Positions 8,065-17,605 are shown, numbered from the stretch's first letter. The stretch: 64,000 nucleotides of DNA from Paenibacillus tundrae (GCF_036884255.1 NZ_CP145605.1:1550001-1614000), one strand, 5' to 3'. Notes: a model not told the origin generated them from the letters alone. A program made the numbers and translations.

Positions 8065-8256
8065 ATGCTGGAATTAATAAATAGCAAGGTTAATGGATTT
8101 TGGAAGGAAGAGGATGGGCTGGGTACGTTAGAACTCATCTTGATTATCGGCGTTATTATCATCATTGCATTGATATTCAAAGATAAAATATCTGAATTGG
8201 TCAAAGACCTTCTTGGCAAGGTGGATACCAAAAGTGATGAATTCTTCCCAGGATAA
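8065..8256 (+). CDS. Flp1-like type IVb pilin
   Basis: 63 residues. A short charged leader (to EEDG) precedes a single hydrophobic helix LGTLELILIIGVIIIIALI with Glu at the fifth position after the likely prepilin cleavage site at the G-L bond. This matches the Flp1-like pilin family of Firmicutes. It is the probable major pilus subunit, cleaved by the peptidase encoded at 12285. The C-terminal tail (DTKSDEFFPG) is short and polar, as in Flp pilins. GTAGGAGG lies before the ATG. The end of the gene overlaps the start of the following TadE-like gene by 20 bases. Confidence 0.85.
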   Translation: MLELINSKVNGFWKEEDGLGTLELILIIGVIIIIALIFKDKISELVKDLLGKVDTKSDEFFPG

Positions 8257-8914
8257 CCGGAGGAATAAGGAGGAGGGGAGCTTCACGATTGAAGCCTCCC
8301 TAGTCTTCCCAGTTGTGTTGTTTACGCTTGTTATCCTGCTTTTCTTCAGCATGTATATGTATCAAAAAACGTTCTTGAATCAGCATGCATATGCTGCATC
8401 CGAGCGAGCCGCTTACAGCTGGGATAATAGTCATAAGCAAGCGATGACCGGAGAGTTTGCAACGGGGGAGTACGACAACCTGTACTGGAGATTAAAGGAT
8501 GACCAATTGCTCGGTGCACTATTTGGGTGGGCAGGAGCTGACAATCAAGTTACGGTTTCGGTGCCGGCCGGTGAAGGTGGTAGCTTATCTGAACAAAAGT
8601 TATCTCAAGCAGTTCAAGGCATGCCCACGGCTATGAATGGAACGATTGAATACCAGAATACGCTGATCCAGCGTAAGGTAACGACCAAGCTTGAACAGAT
8701 GATATCTCTGCCGCTACCTTCTTTTTTGTTCGATTCAGGTAACAACGTGTTTACAACTGCATCATCTGAGGTGGTTGAGCCGGTAGAGTTCATTCGAACG
8801 GTAGATTTAATTCGTTATTATGGAGCCAAGTTCAAAGGCAAAGGTGGAACCGGAGATAGCAACGCTGCGGAAGCGGGTCAAGTCGTGCAATATTTTGGGA
8901 ACCGTAAAAAGTGA
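8237..8914 (+). CDS. TadE-like pseudopilin
   Basis: 225 residues. The N-terminus is the TadE signature: NKEEGSFTIEASLVFPVVL, a Gly-Ser cleavage-like site with Glu at +5 of the hydrophobic helix. It is followed by about 180 residues of extracellular domain with no recognised family. TadE-like proteins are processed by the same prepilin peptidase and are minor components of the pilus. The start is taken as ATG 8237, inside the end of the pilin gene, with AAGGTGG upstream; a TTG at 8213 is less likely. Expression is therefore coupled to the pilin. Confidence 0.8.
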   Translation: MNSSQDNRRNKEEGSFTIEASLVFPVVLFTLVILLFFSMYMYQKTFLNQHAYAASERAAYSWDNSHKQAMTGEFATGEYDNLYWRLKDDQLLGALFGWAGADNQVTVSVPAGEGGSLSEQKLSQAVQGMPTAMNGTIEYQNTLIQRKVTTKLEQMISLPLPSFLFDSGNNVFTTASSEVVEPVEFIRTVDLIRYYGAKFKGKGGTGDSNAAEAGQVVQYFGNRKK

Positions 8915-8933
8915 CAGAAGGAGGGGGGGGACG

Positions 8934-11123
8934 CTGTTTAGAAAAAAAGATGGTGAAGCGGGAGCCGTAACACTTTTTTTAATATTAATTTTGGCAGGCG
9001 TGTATATGTTTGTTGCTGTGTTCATTGATTATGCTCGCATAGCTGCTTTCAAAGTGCAGGCTGAACGTATGACACATGCTGCTCTAAGGTCTGTCATGTC
9101 GGCATATGACCCATCACTGCGCGAATATGGATTATTCGCTTATGGAGATAGTAGCAGCGAAGCAATTATGGCTAAGGTGCTGAATGACAGTGTGAAGCCA
9201 TCTGCGGTGAAGGATGGTTTTCCGATTCTTGATATCCAGTGGGATACAACATCTTTAAGTATGGATCGGGAATTAGGTAAATACGAGATATTCAACCGTC
9301 AGATTCAAGAAGATATGAAATATCGAGCACCTGTCGACTTTACCCTTGAAGTGGTCAATCGTTTCAAGCCAATGTCAGAGGACTTGAAGGAAGCAGCACA
9401 TACAGTGGATTTGCTCAAAAAATTGCAGAAGCTATATGACAAGCGAGAAAAATTGTTAGATGAAGCGATTGAGAATCAGACAGAATCGGCGGAAAAGCTG
9501 AAAAATCTTCCGGATCTGATCATGAAGCCGCCTTCGTCTGCCATATATGATGAGATGCTAAGAGAAGCACCAGAGACTGCTGCTGAAGCTGCAGCCCGTT
9601 ACGCTGATTATCTTAATAAAAAGCAAATCGACGAGGGTCTGCCCTTCACCCAGCAAATGTACATAGTAGAACTGGGTCGTTATCAAACAGGGGTCGGCAA
9701 GGTCGCGACAGGTATAAGCATGACTATTCAGCCTGCTTATCAGACGCATCAGACCAAACTGGAGGAAGCGCAGGCCAAGATCGAAGAGGCTCGCCAGATT
9801 AACGAAGAGATGAAGCGAGTTATAGCTGAGGGAGAGAATCGTTCACAGAATGCCAGCTACGATAACGTAGGTAATTCAACGCTGCCTGGCGCGAGCCCTT
9901 CATCTGCTGGACGAGGTGACGAGGCCAGAAGTACACGTTCCCTTGCTTCTGAACTTGTGAGAGCTGATTCTTTATTCGATCAATTGAATGCGCGAGTTCG
10001 TTCACAGACGTCAGATTTCAGTCACGTTCGAACGGATAGTATGGAACTCAATATGCAGCTTCATAGTGTCACGGCTGTAAACGGTGTGGCAATTAAACCC
10101 GCAGTTACACAAGCAAGTCGGACTACAGAGCAGTATATGAATACCTACGTACGCAGCGGCTCGTCAAACGTCATTATGCAAAGTAAAAAGCAGCTTGAAG
10201 AGGGTCGAGGCTCGGATGCTCAGCGTAAAGCGAACGACAAAGAATCGAAAGGCAAGCTAAAGGAAGTTAAACGTATGTTGTCACAGATTGAAAAGGGCAG
10301 TTCAGGATCGAAGGAAGCATTCAAGCAATTAGAGACGTACTACAACGCAAATATTGCTTTTAATGAGGCGAGTCGTGAAGAGGCTAAAAAAGCTGAAATT
10401 GATGGAGATCCTTACGATTCTGGCGGCAATGCCATGAACGGGATGGACAGTTTGTTTGGTGGGATGTCAGGACTACTGGACAGCCTCGGGGATGAGTTAT
10501 TCCAAAATGAGTATGCGCTGGCCTATTTCAATTCGGTGGATTTTGGACAACTGTTTAGTTGGACTGAGGGCAGTGGAGATGCAGGTGATGTCTTTAAGCT
10601 TGAGAATCAAGAGCTGGAGTATATCGTTTACGGTTTCCATAATCCTTCAGGTAACATTGCGGCTGCATATGCTGAGATCTTTGGAATGCGACTGGCAATT
10701 CGCACGGCGGAAGGTTTAGTGAAGAATAGCAAATTAGGCAACCCGCTTCTGGTACTCTCCGCAGCTATTTTATATGGAATTACACATGCGATTGCAGACA
10801 TGGTGGCTCTTGCCAAAGAGGGTAGCGTAGAATTGTCCGATTATATCAAAGTCAAATTGACATACCGCGATCATCTCAGGCTGTTTCTGCTAATGCATAG
10901 CAATAATGAACGGAAAATGTCCCGGATGCTTGCGCTGATCAGGATGAATACGGGTGTGAACCCAGACGAGAAGCAGACCTATGCGTCTAGCACGATACGA
11001 AGCAGCATCAAATTATGGTTCCTGCCTGGCGTCGCCAAAAGTATAGGTGCGGTATTAGGCAGTGCAGATGAGGTTGAGGATGGACGACTTTTCATTGATC
11101 GGAAGGCGGATTATTCCTACTGA
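8934..11123 (+). CDS. Large TadG-like pilus-assembly protein
   Basis: About 729 residues. The N-terminus (FRKKDGEAGAVTLFLILIL, then a membrane helix and FIDYARIAAFKVQAERM) resembles Tad pilus proteins with a single N-terminal anchor. Residues about 150-330 are rich in heptad-like helices (EKLLDEAIENQ, KLEEAQAKIEEARQ). A Ser/Gly-rich stretch follows, then more helices, and the C-terminal 200 residues include a hydrophobic segment LLVLSAAILYGITHAIADMV. Start choice: no ATG, GTG or TTG lies at a suitable distance from the strong AAGGAGGGGGGGG site at 8917-8930; CTG at 8934 does, and gives the expected N-terminus. A TTG at 8895 without a ribosome binding site is the alternative. Confidence 0.7.
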   Translation: MFRKKDGEAGAVTLFLILILAGVYMFVAVFIDYARIAAFKVQAERMTHAALRSVMSAYDPSLREYGLFAYGDSSSEAIMAKVLNDSVKPSAVKDGFPILDIQWDTTSLSMDRELGKYEIFNRQIQEDMKYRAPVDFTLEVVNRFKPMSEDLKEAAHTVDLLKKLQKLYDKREKLLDEAIENQTESAEKLKNLPDLIMKPPSSAIYDEMLREAPETAAEAAARYADYLNKKQIDEGLPFTQQMYIVELGRYQTGVGKVATGISMTIQPAYQTHQTKLEEAQAKIEEARQINEEMKRVIAEGENRSQNASYDNVGNSTLPGASPSSAGRGDEARSTRSLASELVRADSLFDQLNARVRSQTSDFSHVRTDSMELNMQLHSVTAVNGVAIKPAVTQASRTTEQYMNTYVRSGSSNVIMQSKKQLEEGRGSDAQRKANDKESKGKLKEVKRMLSQIEKGSSGSKEAFKQLETYYNANIAFNEASREEAKKAEIDGDPYDSGGNAMNGMDSLFGGMSGLLDSLGDELFQNEYALAYFNSVDFGQLFSWTEGSGDAGDVFKLENQELEYIVYGFHNPSGNIAAAYAEIFGMRLAIRTAEGLVKNSKLGNPLLVLSAAILYGITHAIADMVALAKEGSVELSDYIKVKLTYRDHLRLFLLMHSNNERKMSRMLALIRMNTGVNPDEKQTYASSTIRSSIKLWFLPGVAKSIGAVLGSADEVEDGRLFIDRKADYSY

Positions 11124-11152
11124 ATAATGAGGTTCGTTCTGGTGGAGGGAAT

Positions 11153-12220
11153 ATGGATAAGCACTATCAGCAGTATCAACAGCAGGCTCAGCAAGAGAGA
11201 ATGTTGGAACGATTGCAGGCACGCCTAACACAGATCAACAGACTAGAGCGTTTGAAAAATTTAAAATCGTTGAGAGAGCGTAGCCATTCTCTGAAAAAGG
11301 AACAGGGTAGCATCGTGCTGGAAGCTTCGTTAGTGTTACCTGTATTTTTGTTCTTTGTCATGTTTCTGATCTACATTGTGCAAATGACACTAATATCTAC
11401 TGCGCTACAAAGTACAGCAGGCGAAGCCGTGAAACAGCTCTCTACCAAGATCTATCCCGTATCTCTTGTATTTACCCCTTCTGATTCAGCTGGCAGCGGA
11501 AGCAGTGATTCCGGTACTGGTTGGAAAACACCTGAGTTATCCCTCACAGAGTGGGCAGAAGGGTATGCATCTTCGCTACCTGAGCCCCTTAGTGACTGGG
11601 TACGGGCAGCAGCAGCTCGAGGGGAGCAGCCTTTGCAGGAGATCAAAACATCTGTACTAGAAGCTGTACTTGACCCAGTTGTAAAGCCGCTGCTTAAACC
11701 CTTCATGAATACTTCTCTACTGGATTATGAACGAGTACATGTGAATGGGGTGTCTATCCCTAATCTTAAAAACAAGACCAATCCGTATTTCAGACTTGAG
11801 TTAAGTTATGATTTGCCTCTCAAGGTACCTTTTCTCGGCAAATCGCTACGCATTCAGGCTTCTGCCGCAGAACGATTATGGATTGGAGATACAGGAGAGG
11901 GCACTGACGGTAGTGGAAATGGCACAGATTCAACAGGTTCTGTTACGGTGTTGTCCAAGCCAGAGCCTGCATACATAGGCAATAATGCCATGATTAAGGT
12001 TAAGGTCGAGCCTGGAACCACGGCGAATCTGACGATCTTTTACAAGTCGGGGGAAAGTACAGCCAAGCACATTGGTTGGGCAACTGCAGATGAGAACGGC
12101 GAGATTCAGTGGGAATGGTTTGTTGGGACACGTACAACGGAAGGCACGTGGACGTTTGTTGTAGAGACAGCGGATGGTGTTGTGATGGAAACGGCGTTCG
12201 ATGTTGCCTCAAGAAAGTAA
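11153..12220 (+). CDS. TadE-like protein with C-terminal Ig-like domain
   Basis: 355 residues. The first 45 are a Gln/Arg-rich, likely coiled-coil cytoplasmic segment. A TadE-type anchor follows: KKEQGSIVLEASLVLPVFL and a membrane helix. Residues about 85-245 are an extracellular domain ending in a Gly/Thr/Ser linker. The last 100 residues (from SVTVLSKPEPAYIG) look like an Ig-like beta-sandwich with a WTF-V-V-ETADG end strand, of the kind found in surface adhesins. ATG follows GGTGGAGGG. It is the third TadE/TadG-type subunit of the operon and probably caps or decorates the pilus; that role is inference. Confidence 0.75.
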   Translation: MDKHYQQYQQQAQQERMLERLQARLTQINRLERLKNLKSLRERSHSLKKEQGSIVLEASLVLPVFLFFVMFLIYIVQMTLISTALQSTAGEAVKQLSTKIYPVSLVFTPSDSAGSGSSDSGTGWKTPELSLTEWAEGYASSLPEPLSDWVRAAAARGEQPLQEIKTSVLEAVLDPVVKPLLKPFMNTSLLDYERVHVNGVSIPNLKNKTNPYFRLELSYDLPLKVPFLGKSLRIQASAAERLWIGDTGEGTDGSGNGTDSTGSVTVLSKPEPAYIGNNAMIKVKVEPGTTANLTIFYKSGESTAKHIGWATADENGEIQWEWFVGTRTTEGTWTFVVETADGVVMETAFDVASRK

Positions 12221-12284
12221 AAGAAGTGAGTGTTCAAGAAATCGGTTTTCTTCAGTACCACTCTAGAAGGGAGGAGAGTCAGAA

Positions 12285-12794
12285 GTGACATGGTTCTCTA
12301 TGATATGTGGTATCTATGTACTCGCTGCTTTTGTTACAGACGTACGTTCAATGAAAATTCCTAATCGGCTGACGTTGCCTGTAACAGCAGCAGGGCTCTT
12401 AGCGCATACGATCTGGCAGGGATGGGAAGGGTTCATATTTTCAGTAACAGGCTTTGGTGTATGTTTTGGAATTATGTTTCTAATGTATGCACTTGGAGCT
12501 GTTGGTGCGGGAGATGTCAAGTTATTTGGCGGCATTGGAGCATGGACAGGGCTTATGTTTGGCATTCAAGTATTGGTCTATTCCATTTTGTATGCTGGCG
12601 CAATTGGATTGATCATCCTGTTGTTCCGCAGAGATTTTGCCAAACGAATTCGTGCCATGGCAAGTGGGCTTGCAGGCTTCTTCATGCTTGGTTCGCTCCA
12701 ACTGGTTAGTCAAGATAAGACATTAAAGTTTCCGTTTATGCTGGCTGTTTTACCTGGGTTTATCAGTGTCTATGTGTACATGAATGCAATATAA
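12285..12794 (+). CDS. Prepilin peptidase, A24 family (TadV/CpaA-like)
   Basis: 169 residues, the short form without the N-methylase domain, as is normal for Tad systems. The two catalytic aspartates are visible: D19 in TDVRSMKIPN and D77 in the GAGDVKLF motif. Six or so membrane helices cover the rest. It cleaves the leaders of the Flp1-like pilin and TadE-like proteins at the cytoplasmic face of the membrane. Start is GTG 12285, seven bases after GGGAGGAGA. It belongs to the tad operon, 64 bases after the preceding gene. Confidence 0.9.
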   Translation: MTWFSMICGIYVLAAFVTDVRSMKIPNRLTLPVTAAGLLAHTIWQGWEGFIFSVTGFGVCFGIMFLMYALGAVGAGDVKLFGGIGAWTGLMFGIQVLVYSILYAGAIGLIILLFRRDFAKRIRAMASGLAGFFMLGSLQLVSQDKTLKFPFMLAVLPGFISVYVYMNAI

Positions 12795-12835
12795 ATTGGA
12801 TTAAATTTATCTAGTATAGGAAAGAGAGGATCGGT

Positions 12836-14704
12836 ATGTATGGATTAACAAGGGATTTTATCCGCAACGGAGGAGCCTTTATGGTTCTGGAGAAACCGGG
12901 AGGCTTGAAAATGGAGAACCTGAGCCGAGTTCAGACGGGCATGCTCACTGCCAATTCGATTCCACGGTTACTACCAATCCACATTCGTGAAGTGGACAGC
13001 ACGGTGACGTTACAGTATGACATCTCAGGCTACAAAATGCTGTCCCAGGTGCTGAAGTCGAGCAAGATTGAGATGGTTGTACTATATGGTTTATTGTATC
13101 AGCTTGCGGACACCTTTACTGAATGTCGCCAATATATGCTAGAGTCACGTAAATTGATGCTGCAAGAAGAATATATTTTCGTAAATGGATCGCTTGATCA
13201 GGGTGAGCTTGGTTTAGTCTACGTACCTCTCATGGATACGCCAGAAGTGGATTCTACACCTCTACATTTTCGTGAACTGGTCATTCGACTAATGGCACAT
13301 ACGAAGGAATTACAAGGACAAGGGATTCAGCGTGTGTTGCAGTTATGCGATACGGAACAATGGGATATTCAGAAATTACGAGAGTTGTTGATAGAGCTGT
13401 ATGCAGATGAACAAAAAGGTTCAAATAACGCTAAGTTTCTATCTTCACGGTCAACTGGAGACGGGGGGGTCGTCGTTAAGGACACACAATTAACAGGTAA
13501 TCCAGCTTTAGAAGAGGTTCGAATAGGTCAGCCACAATTGAGTAGTCGGGAGTCATACTCGCCGCAGCACGTACCGTATGAATCGGAACCTCAGCTCCAT
13601 TGGCGTCAACAGTCTAAGACTCCTGAAGAAAAGGAGCTGGATATCGTGAACCGGGCAATGCCTAGCTCTTCAACTATACGTGCCCAACGAGATATACCAC
13701 CTCAGTCTCGATTCGGTAATGAGCAATCATTGGCACGTTCGAATAACGCGTCAGTACAAGGTGATATGTATGATGAACCATTGGACGATGAAGCCGAGAA
13801 GAAAGCTGCCTCTTCCAAAGTAACTTATATCCTGTTGGGCTGTATGGTGGGCATGGCATTGGTATGGAGATTCATCTACATGGAGCAGCCAGGTGAGACA
13901 CCAATGATCCTGTCTGCTGCATTGAGTGCTGTATTGCTTGCTATTGCGGCATGGGCATGGTTCAGCAAAGGAAAATTTAATACATCAAAACGCAACACGA
14001 AGCGCAACAATGCAGATCAGAAACAGAACTCATATTCTTTCTCGTCGGATTCCGATTCGAATGCTATGGAGACTTCGACCGATAAAAAATCTACCTTTTT
14101 TGGGTTAGGCAAGAAACGCCCTAAAGAAGAGGATGAGATGTTTCAGGAGAACTGGCGTTGGAACGCTCCAGCACCGGCAGTTGAACAAGCTTCCACTGCA
14201 CCTGGTTACGTAGGTCAAGGTATGAACACTCGTTTTCAAGATTTACATACGGAAACGCATAATAATCTGACTCCGCAGGCTACACCTATCGCTCCATCAA
14301 CTTCTGAATTAGCACGTTATCATGTGGCAACAGAGCCAACGGTTAATTTGCAGAATGTCGGAGGTGGGGAACAAGCACTAGCGGGCACAGCTACGCCTTC
14401 ATATTATCTGGAACGCCGTTCAGCGACGGGTGAGCGTAATGAACGAATGGATGTAAGCGGAGCTTCGTTTGTGATCGGTAGATCAGCAGAGATGGTGCAG
14501 TGGGTCGATACAGCAACCGGTGTGTCCCGTGCTCATGTGGAATTGAGCCGGAACAAAACGGGCTATGTGATCAAGGATTTGGGGTCTGTCAATGGCACGA
14601 TTCTTCAAGGCAATCCACTTGCCCCGTACAAAGAATACCCGTTGCAGGATGGAGATACGTTTACGTTAGCTGATTCAGCATATACCTATCGATCAGTCGG
14701 ATAA
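12836..14704 (+). CDS. DUF6382 and FHA domain protein of the Tad operon
   Basis: 622 residues in four parts. Residues 1-190 form a DUF6382-like domain (ISGYKMLSQVLKSS, VYVPLMD). A polar linker runs to about 320. Two membrane helices lie at about 328-380 (VTYILLGCMVGMALVW and LSAALSAVLLAIAAWAW). A second linker leads to a complete FHA domain at about 541-620, with the GR, SRAHVEL and GSVNGT signature residues that read phosphothreonine. Both termini should be cytoplasmic. It probably ties pilus assembly to Ser/Thr kinase signalling, an inference from the FHA domain and its place as last gene of the operon. Its end overlaps the end of the convergent gene by 12 bases. Confidence 0.85.
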   Translation: MYGLTRDFIRNGGAFMVLEKPGGLKMENLSRVQTGMLTANSIPRLLPIHIREVDSTVTLQYDISGYKMLSQVLKSSKIEMVVLYGLLYQLADTFTECRQYMLESRKLMLQEEYIFVNGSLDQGELGLVYVPLMDTPEVDSTPLHFRELVIRLMAHTKELQGQGIQRVLQLCDTEQWDIQKLRELLIELYADEQKGSNNAKFLSSRSTGDGGVVVKDTQLTGNPALEEVRIGQPQLSSRESYSPQHVPYESEPQLHWRQQSKTPEEKELDIVNRAMPSSSTIRAQRDIPPQSRFGNEQSLARSNNASVQGDMYDEPLDDEAEKKAASSKVTYILLGCMVGMALVWRFIYMEQPGETPMILSAALSAVLLAIAAWAWFSKGKFNTSKRNTKRNNADQKQNSYSFSSDSDSNAMETSTDKKSTFFGLGKKRPKEEDEMFQENWRWNAPAPAVEQASTAPGYVGQGMNTRFQDLHTETHNNLTPQATPIAPSTSELARYHVATEPTVNLQNVGGGEQALAGTATPSYYLERRSATGERNERMDVSGASFVIGRSAEMVQWVDTATGVSRAHVELSRNKTGYVIKDLGSVNGTILQGNPLAPYKEYPLQDGDTFTLADSAYTYRSVG

Positions 14705-15604
14705 GTCTCGATGCTTCAGGTCTTCTAACGCTTTAGTTAGTGTAGGGAATGTAAATTCGAACCCGTGATCTAGAGCTTTTTGAGGAATCACGCGCTGTCC
14801 TTGCAGCAGCACTACCGAGAGTTCACCTACCAAAGCCTTGATGAGGAACCCAGGTACGGGGAACCAATGCGGGCGATGGTACACCTTCCCGACAACGCGC
14901 CCAAACTCGTCATTTGTTACAGGGTTAGGCGATGACGCATTCACCGGCCCTGAGATGTCTTTGTTCTGGATCGTAAATTCAATAAGCCGCACGATATCCA
15001 TAATGTGGATCCAACTGGTCCACTGCTTGCCGCTGCCGATTCTACCTCCAACCCCTAACATGTATGGCAATTTCATGAGGGGGAAAGCTCCTCTTTTATG
15101 ACCGAGGACAAGACTTACCCGGATCTTCACAAGTCGTACATCTTGGATGGCATCGGCTGCTATTTCCCATTGTTCAGATACACGGGATGGAAAATTCATT
15201 GATTTTTGCGGACTGCTCTCATCAAAGGTCTCGGTTGGAGACGTTCCGTAGATCGCCATCGCAGATGCTTGAACGACGACTTCCGGTTTGTTCTCCAGGG
15301 ACTTTACGAGCTTGGCTACACGAGCAACGGTCGTTACTCTCGATTCCACAATTTCTAATTTCGCCTTGGTTGTCCAGCGCTGATTCAGTGTCTCTCCAGC
15401 AAGGTTCACCAAGGCATCCATTCCTTCTAACAAATGAGGCTGCTCCTCGGCTTGCTCCCAAGAAATGTATGTAAGATTCTCACTAGGGTTATGAAGGTCG
15501 GGCAGTTTGCGTGTAATGATTTTCACATGGTATCCGGCCTGCAACCAATAATCGACAAGGGCCCCTCCGACAAATCCGGTTCCTCCACAAATAGCAATTT
15601 TCAT
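14693..15604 (-). CDS. TIGR01777-family (YfcH-like) NAD-dependent epimerase-type protein
   Basis: 303 residues of the extended SDR type. The Rossmann motif GGTGFVGG is at 7-14, and the family-typical ALVNLAGETLNQRWT follows near 85-100. SAMAIYGTS holds the active-site region with the Tyr. A C-terminal DUF1731-type region (EFGRVVGKVYHRPHW...VPGFLIKALVGE and the end KALEDL) completes the family. The cell-division inhibitor SulA name sometimes given to this family is misleading; the substrate is unknown. ATG is preceded by GAGGAGGG. It converges on the FHA gene with a 12-base overlap and no terminator between. Confidence 0.85.
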   Translation of the reverse strand: MKIAICGGTGFVGGALVDYWLQAGYHVKIITRKLPDLHNPSENLTYISWEQAEEQPHLLEGMDALVNLAGETLNQRWTTKAKLEIVESRVTTVARVAKLVKSLENKPEVVVQASAMAIYGTSPTETFDESSPQKSMNFPSRVSEQWEIAADAIQDVRLVKIRVSLVLGHKRGAFPLMKLPYMLGVGGRIGSGKQWTSWIHIMDIVRLIEFTIQNKDISGPVNASSPNPVTNDEFGRVVGKVYHRPHWFPVPGFLIKALVGELSVVLLQGQRVIPQKALDHGFEFTFPTLTKALEDLKHRDLSD

Positions 15605-15813
15605 GCAAAATTACCCTCCTCTATATCATTATGCTGATAATTACCCTGACGAACGATCAACAAACAGCCCCGACTGGTAAGCAATGCCTCAAATGGGTCT
15701 TACCTGACGGAGCTTTGTGAAAATAAGATCCTAATTTAGTTAAGTGAAAATATCAATTAAGATTTGAAGTATAACGATATAATCAATACTCGTTTAATTT
15801 CTTATTTAATTAT

Positions 15814-16284
15814 TTATTTGTTTATTAGATGTTTATAAGGCATGTAATCAATTTTATTTTTCTCTAGGAATTTCACGAGGAACTTATTATCACGCTTCGG
15901 GGTGGCAATAATGTATCCTTTGATGCAATGATCTCTTGAAACTTCTGTAGCTTGATCTTCTACAGCGATTCTACCAATTTCAGCAGCGATGGAATGTTTG
16001 GCGATATCACGAAAAGGACCCGGAACAGGTTCCACCAGTTGATCCAAAAAAGCCTTGGCTTCGTCCGTCCATAAGTGACGACTTGTCTCGACCCAATGAT
16101 TCTGCCAATCTAGCTTGGACTTCCCGTCTGCCTTAGGGAGAACCTTTAGGAACTTGTGCATCATAAAAAATCCGCCAATGCACATACTGCCGAGCAAGAC
16201 AAATGTCCAGAACGCCATGGTGTTCATAAACCAATTGCTGGGTGAACTGCTGGCCAGCGTCAAAGCATAGGAATCGAAAATCAT
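15814..16284 (-). CDS. DUF2621 (YneK-like) membrane-anchored protein
   Basis: 156 residues. One N-terminal membrane helix (MAFWTFVLLGSMCIGGFFMM) is followed by a soluble domain with WVETSRHLWTDEAKAFLDQLVEPVPG, characteristic of DUF2621 proteins of spore-forming Bacilli such as B. subtilis YneK. The C-terminus is basic (RDNKFLVKFLEKNKI). Function is unknown. ATG 16284 is chosen over the earlier ATG 16305 because GAGGTGA lies six bases before it. The 200 bases between it and the next gene on the left are AT-rich without recognisable features. Confidence 0.75.
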   Translation of the reverse strand: MIFDSYALTLASSSPSNWFMNTMAFWTFVLLGSMCIGGFFMMHKFLKVLPKADGKSKLDWQNHWVETSRHLWTDEAKAFLDQLVEPVPGPFRDIAKHSIAAEIGRIAVEDQATEVSRDHCIKGYIIATPKRDNKFLVKFLEKNKIDYMPYKHLINK

Positions 16285-16451
16285 TGCGGAGTCACCTCGG
16301 TTCATTGATTTTCACGGATAGACGAAATCCGTCTGCCCATGTTCCAGATGTTAGCTGTAAAAAATAGCCTGTATCCCGAATTATAGCGCATTTCTAGATT
16401 TATTTCGATAATCGCGTTAGAATAAGGGATAATTCACATTAAGGGGGATCA

Positions 16452-17582
16452 ATGATGCTGAAAATCGGCTCCCACGTGTCCTTTTCGGACAAGGGATTAT
16501 TGAGTGCAACGAAGGAAGCGTCCTCGTACGGTTCTAGCTCGTTTATGATATATACAGGTGCACCGCAGAATACACGTCGTAAGCCTATCGAATCCATGTA
16601 TATTGAAGAAGGCAAACTTGCTATGCAAGCAGGTGGAATGGAAGATATCGTTGTCCATGCGCCTTACATTATTAACCTCGGTTCGTACAAAGAAAATACG
16701 TACGAGCTTGCAGTGAGCTTCCTTCAGGAAGAGATTCGTCGTACGCATGCCATTGGTGTCAAAAATATCGTATTGCACCCAGGTGCATTTACCGATAAAG
16801 ATGCACATTATGGTATTGAGCGCATTGCTCAAGGACTGAATGAAGTGCTGGACGGTGTGAGAGAGACAGATGTAAATATCGCCTTGGAAACGATGGCGGG
16901 TAAAGGGACTGAGATGGGCCGTAGTTTCGAAGAAATTGCCCAAATCATTGAAAAAGTGACGCACAATGAACGCCTTACTGTATGTATGGATACCTGTCAC
17001 ATTCATGATGCTGGATACGATATCGTGAATGATATTGATGGTGTTCTGAAACAGTTTGACGAAATCGTAGGTCTTGACCGCATTGCGGTTATGCATATTA
17101 ATGATAGTAAGAACCCTGCGGGCGCACGTAAAGACCGCCATACGCCGATTGGCTCTGGCTGGATTGGTTACGAAGCGATTCATCGTATCGTTCACCATGA
17201 AGCACTACAAGGCCGCCCATTCATTCTGGAGACGCCTTGGATCGGGAAAGAAGCCAAGACACAACGTCCAATGTATGAAGCGGAGATTGCTTTACTGCGT
17301 GGCGATATTGAAGGCCGATTTGGCGGAGAGTTCCTGACAGATGTGGAGCAATTGCATCACTTCTTCCAAGGGAAAGAGATTGAAGCCCGTTCTTATGTAC
17401 TCGATGTATGGACTTTGCTCAAGAACGATGCCAAAGCCAAAAAAGCAGATCCACGTGAACCGCTAGAGCGCCTATATGACTTGGTAGCCGAAGCAGCGCT
17501 GTTCCCACAGCTTAGTGAGGAACAACTGAATCAACGCTTGATTGCTTGGCTTGCAGGCAAGGAAGCACTGGTCACGGTTTAA
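16452..17582 (+). CDS. nfo: Endonuclease IV (AP endonuclease) with C-terminal extension
   Basis: 376 residues. The TIM-barrel metal site of endonuclease IV is complete: VVHAPY (His), VLHPGAF (His), LETMAGKG (Glu), [12 protein letters not shown] (Asp, His), MHINDSKNP (His), RHTPIGSG (Asp/His) and FILETPW (Glu). It cleaves DNA at abasic sites using three zinc ions. The core ends near residue 290, where most family members stop. About 85 further residues follow (from [15 protein letters not shown]) forming a helical extension with no motif I recognise. ATG is preceded by AAGGGGGATC; a second ATG follows at once. purU lies 23 bases downstream and is probably cotranscribed. Confidence 0.9.
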   Translation: MMLKIGSHVSFSDKGLLSATKEASSYGSSSFMIYTGAPQNTRRKPIESMYIEEGKLAMQAGGMEDIVVHAPYIINLGSYKENTYELAVSFLQEEIRRTHAIGVKNIVLHPGAFTDKDAHYGIERIAQGLNEVLDGVRETDVNIALETMAGKGTEMGRSFEEIAQIIEKVTHNERLTVCMDTCHIHDAGYDIVNDIDGVLKQFDEIVGLDRIAVMHINDSKNPAGARKDRHTPIGSGWIGYEAIHRIVHHEALQGRPFILETPWIGKEAKTQRPMYEAEIALLRGDIEGRFGGEFLTDVEQLHHFFQGKEIEARSYVLDVWTLLKNDAKAKKADPREPLERLYDLVAEAALFPQLSEEQLNQRLIAWLAGKEALVTV

Positions 17583-17605
17583 TTTGAAGGAGGAAGAATA
17601 ACCCG

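Noticed and set aside
16497..17198. 233-codon minus-strand frame within nfo
   Set aside because: It is antisense to a gene with complete catalytic motifs, and its His/Cys/Asn-rich composition reflects the opposite strand codons.
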